Shown here: positions 63,481 through 64,000 of the stretch, piece by piece
How positions within the stretch are numbered: the stretch's first letter is position 1
Layout: every line of letters begins with the position of its first letter
Source of the DNA: Bacillus albus
GTDB lineage: Bacteria; Bacillota; Bacilli; Bacillales; Bacillaceae_G
Length of the DNA: 64,000 nucleotides
Assembly: GCF_001884185.1 (NCBI RefSeq)
Contig: NZ_MAOE01000111.1
Span: forward strand, 175,651 to 239,650
Reading direction: 5' to 3'
Program-made: the position numbers and the translations under genes
The notes under the pieces: model-generated
Told to the model about the DNA's origin: nothing
The model's database searches: none
The model's input: the letters and a program-made list of their open reading frames with translations, nothing else

Positions 63481-64000
63481 CTATTTAGGATATAATTGTC
63501 CTATTCTGCCATTTTTAAATCCAACAATATATGTTATTCCATCTACTTTTCCCTCAATTTGATACATACCTTTTGTTCCTTTAGAAATAATCGTATCTCT
63601 ATTCTTACTGATAACTTCTCCTGCTATATTTTGTATATCGGATATTGATAAATCTTTGTTTAAAAATGATTGTTCTTTTTTTACTGAACCATCCCAATAA
63701 TCTGGATGATGTCTTTCTAAAACATGTTTCATGCCTTTTTTATCAAACATTATGTTGTTTCCATCAACATTCCATTTTTTTGATGTGTAATTATCTAAAT
63801 CATTAATAATTTTTTCTGGTTTTGCAGCTTTACTTGCCCCTTTACCAACACCAGAAGACGAAGAAGACTCGAATTTTTGAAGACTATCCTTGGCATTTTG
63901 AATCGATTTATCCCAAACCAATCCACCATGTACAACAGCACCAACACCAGCCGCTGTAGCAGCTGCATCTAACGGAAGAACAATTGGTGATGCTAACCCA
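63481..64000 (-). CDS. Polymorphic toxin, C-terminal part (5' end beyond window)
   Basis: The frame is open to the edge: at least 172 residues. The visible N-part (PLDAAATAAGVGAVVHGG) is a small-residue linker as in LXG/WXG-type T7SS toxins. Then a Ser/Gly/Lys hinge, KPEKIINDLDNYTSK, and a C-terminal domain with MKHVLERHHPDYWDG, followed by DTIISKGTKGMYQIEGK, IVGFKNGRIGQLYPK. The His/Arg/His cluster recalls BECR-fold nucleases (barnase-EndoU-ColicinE5-RelE). The N-terminal secretion domain is not visible. Confidence 0.78.
   Translation of the reverse strand, partial: GLASPIVLPLDAAATAAGVGAVVHGGLVWDKSIQNAKDSLQKFESSSSSGVGKGASKAAKPEKIINDLDNYTSKKWNVDGNNIMFDKKGMKHVLERHHPDYWDGSVKKEQSFLNKDLSISDIQNIAGEVISKNRDTIISKGTKGMYQIEGKVDGITYIVGFKNGRIGQLYPK

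Larger units (their letters stand above)
22880..64000. mobile_element. Siphovirus prophage integrated in dpaB/spoVFB (right end outside window)
   Basis: The left boundary lies where dpaB departs from its family sequence, close to 22880. The element has a serine recombinase at its edge, a lysogeny switch, a replication module, ArpU late control, cos and a complete HK97-type head / long-tail module, lysis genes and a toxin-immunity cassette, in canonical temperate-phage order. At least 41.1 kb is visible. The position in spoVFB matches the vfbin element I recall from B. weihenstephanensis KBAB4, which is excised during sporulation. That this copy behaves the same is inference. Confidence 0.95.

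Noticed and set aside
22880-64000. SOS (LexA) boxes in the lysogeny region
   Set aside because: No CGAAC-N4-GTTCG-type site was seen upstream of the repressor, cro or recombinase.
1-64000. CRISPR arrays, tRNA genes, rRNA genes
   Set aside because: No regularly spaced direct repeats and no tRNA or rRNA sequence were recognised by eye; repeats at 33801-34454 are too few and too diverged to be CRISPR.

Overview
The window is a low-GC Firmicute chromosome, almost certainly Bacillus cereus group. The gene order and protein sequences match the Bacillus translation/RNA-metabolism cluster: dxr, rseP, proS, polC, rimP-nusA-rnpM-rplGA-infB-ylxP-rbfA, truB, ribF, rpsO, pnp, ylxY, mlpA, ymxH, dpaA, dpaB. 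AAGGAGG-type ribosome binding sites, short hairpin terminators and a dipicolinate synthase operon fit an endospore former.

Positions 1-22463 are core chromosome on the + strand. They hold isoprenoid synthesis (dxr, cut by the window edge), intramembrane proteolysis (rseP), prolyl-tRNA charging, the replicative polymerase PolC, the nusA-infB operon behind a long hairpin-bearing leader, rRNA/tRNA maturation (rbfA, truB), flavin cofactor synthesis (ribF), S15, PNPase and the sporulation-related ylxY-mlpA-ymxH-dpaAB group. A good sigma-K promoter precedes dpaA.

At about 22880 the reading frame of dpaB (spoVFB) is broken and a prophage begins; it runs past the right edge. A large serine recombinase gene ends at the junction. 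The arrangement resembles the sporulation-excised 'vfbin' element I recall from B. weihenstephanensis KBAB4: excision in the mother cell would restore dpaB and so dipicolinic acid synthesis.

Prophage layout. (a) 22918-26606: recombinase, a membrane protein, an ImmA-like metallopeptidase, a CI/ImmR-like repressor, a divergent Cro-like gene and four related operators. (b) 26642-34294: small early genes, a DnaD-like initiator, a DnaB-like helicase, an FbpA-like protein, possible Spo0A boxes, a structured intergenic RNA and hairpin repeats. (c) 34455-43399: late regulator ArpU with a leader hairpin, a short tyrosine recombinase, and a cargo region. The cargo includes an Asp-box propeller protein with Cys/His-rich ends, a three-gene operon ending in a PIN nuclease, DUF2321 and zinc-ribbon proteins, a frameshifted gene, and HNH. 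(d) 43402-61235: cos region, P27/HK97-type terminase, portal, ClpP-like protease, capsid, connectors, tail tube, frameshifted G/GT chaperones, a tape measure gene split by a 273-nt group I intron, an enlarged Dit, and a tail fibre with an S74 chaperone. (e) 61274-62798: XhlA, holin and an exported amidase. (f) 62951-64000: on the minus strand, a polymorphic toxin C-terminus with its probable immunity gene.

The structural module is a long-tailed siphovirus with HK97-type head genes. Apart from the intron, no structural gene looks broken, so the prophage may be functional; the right end and attR are not visible.
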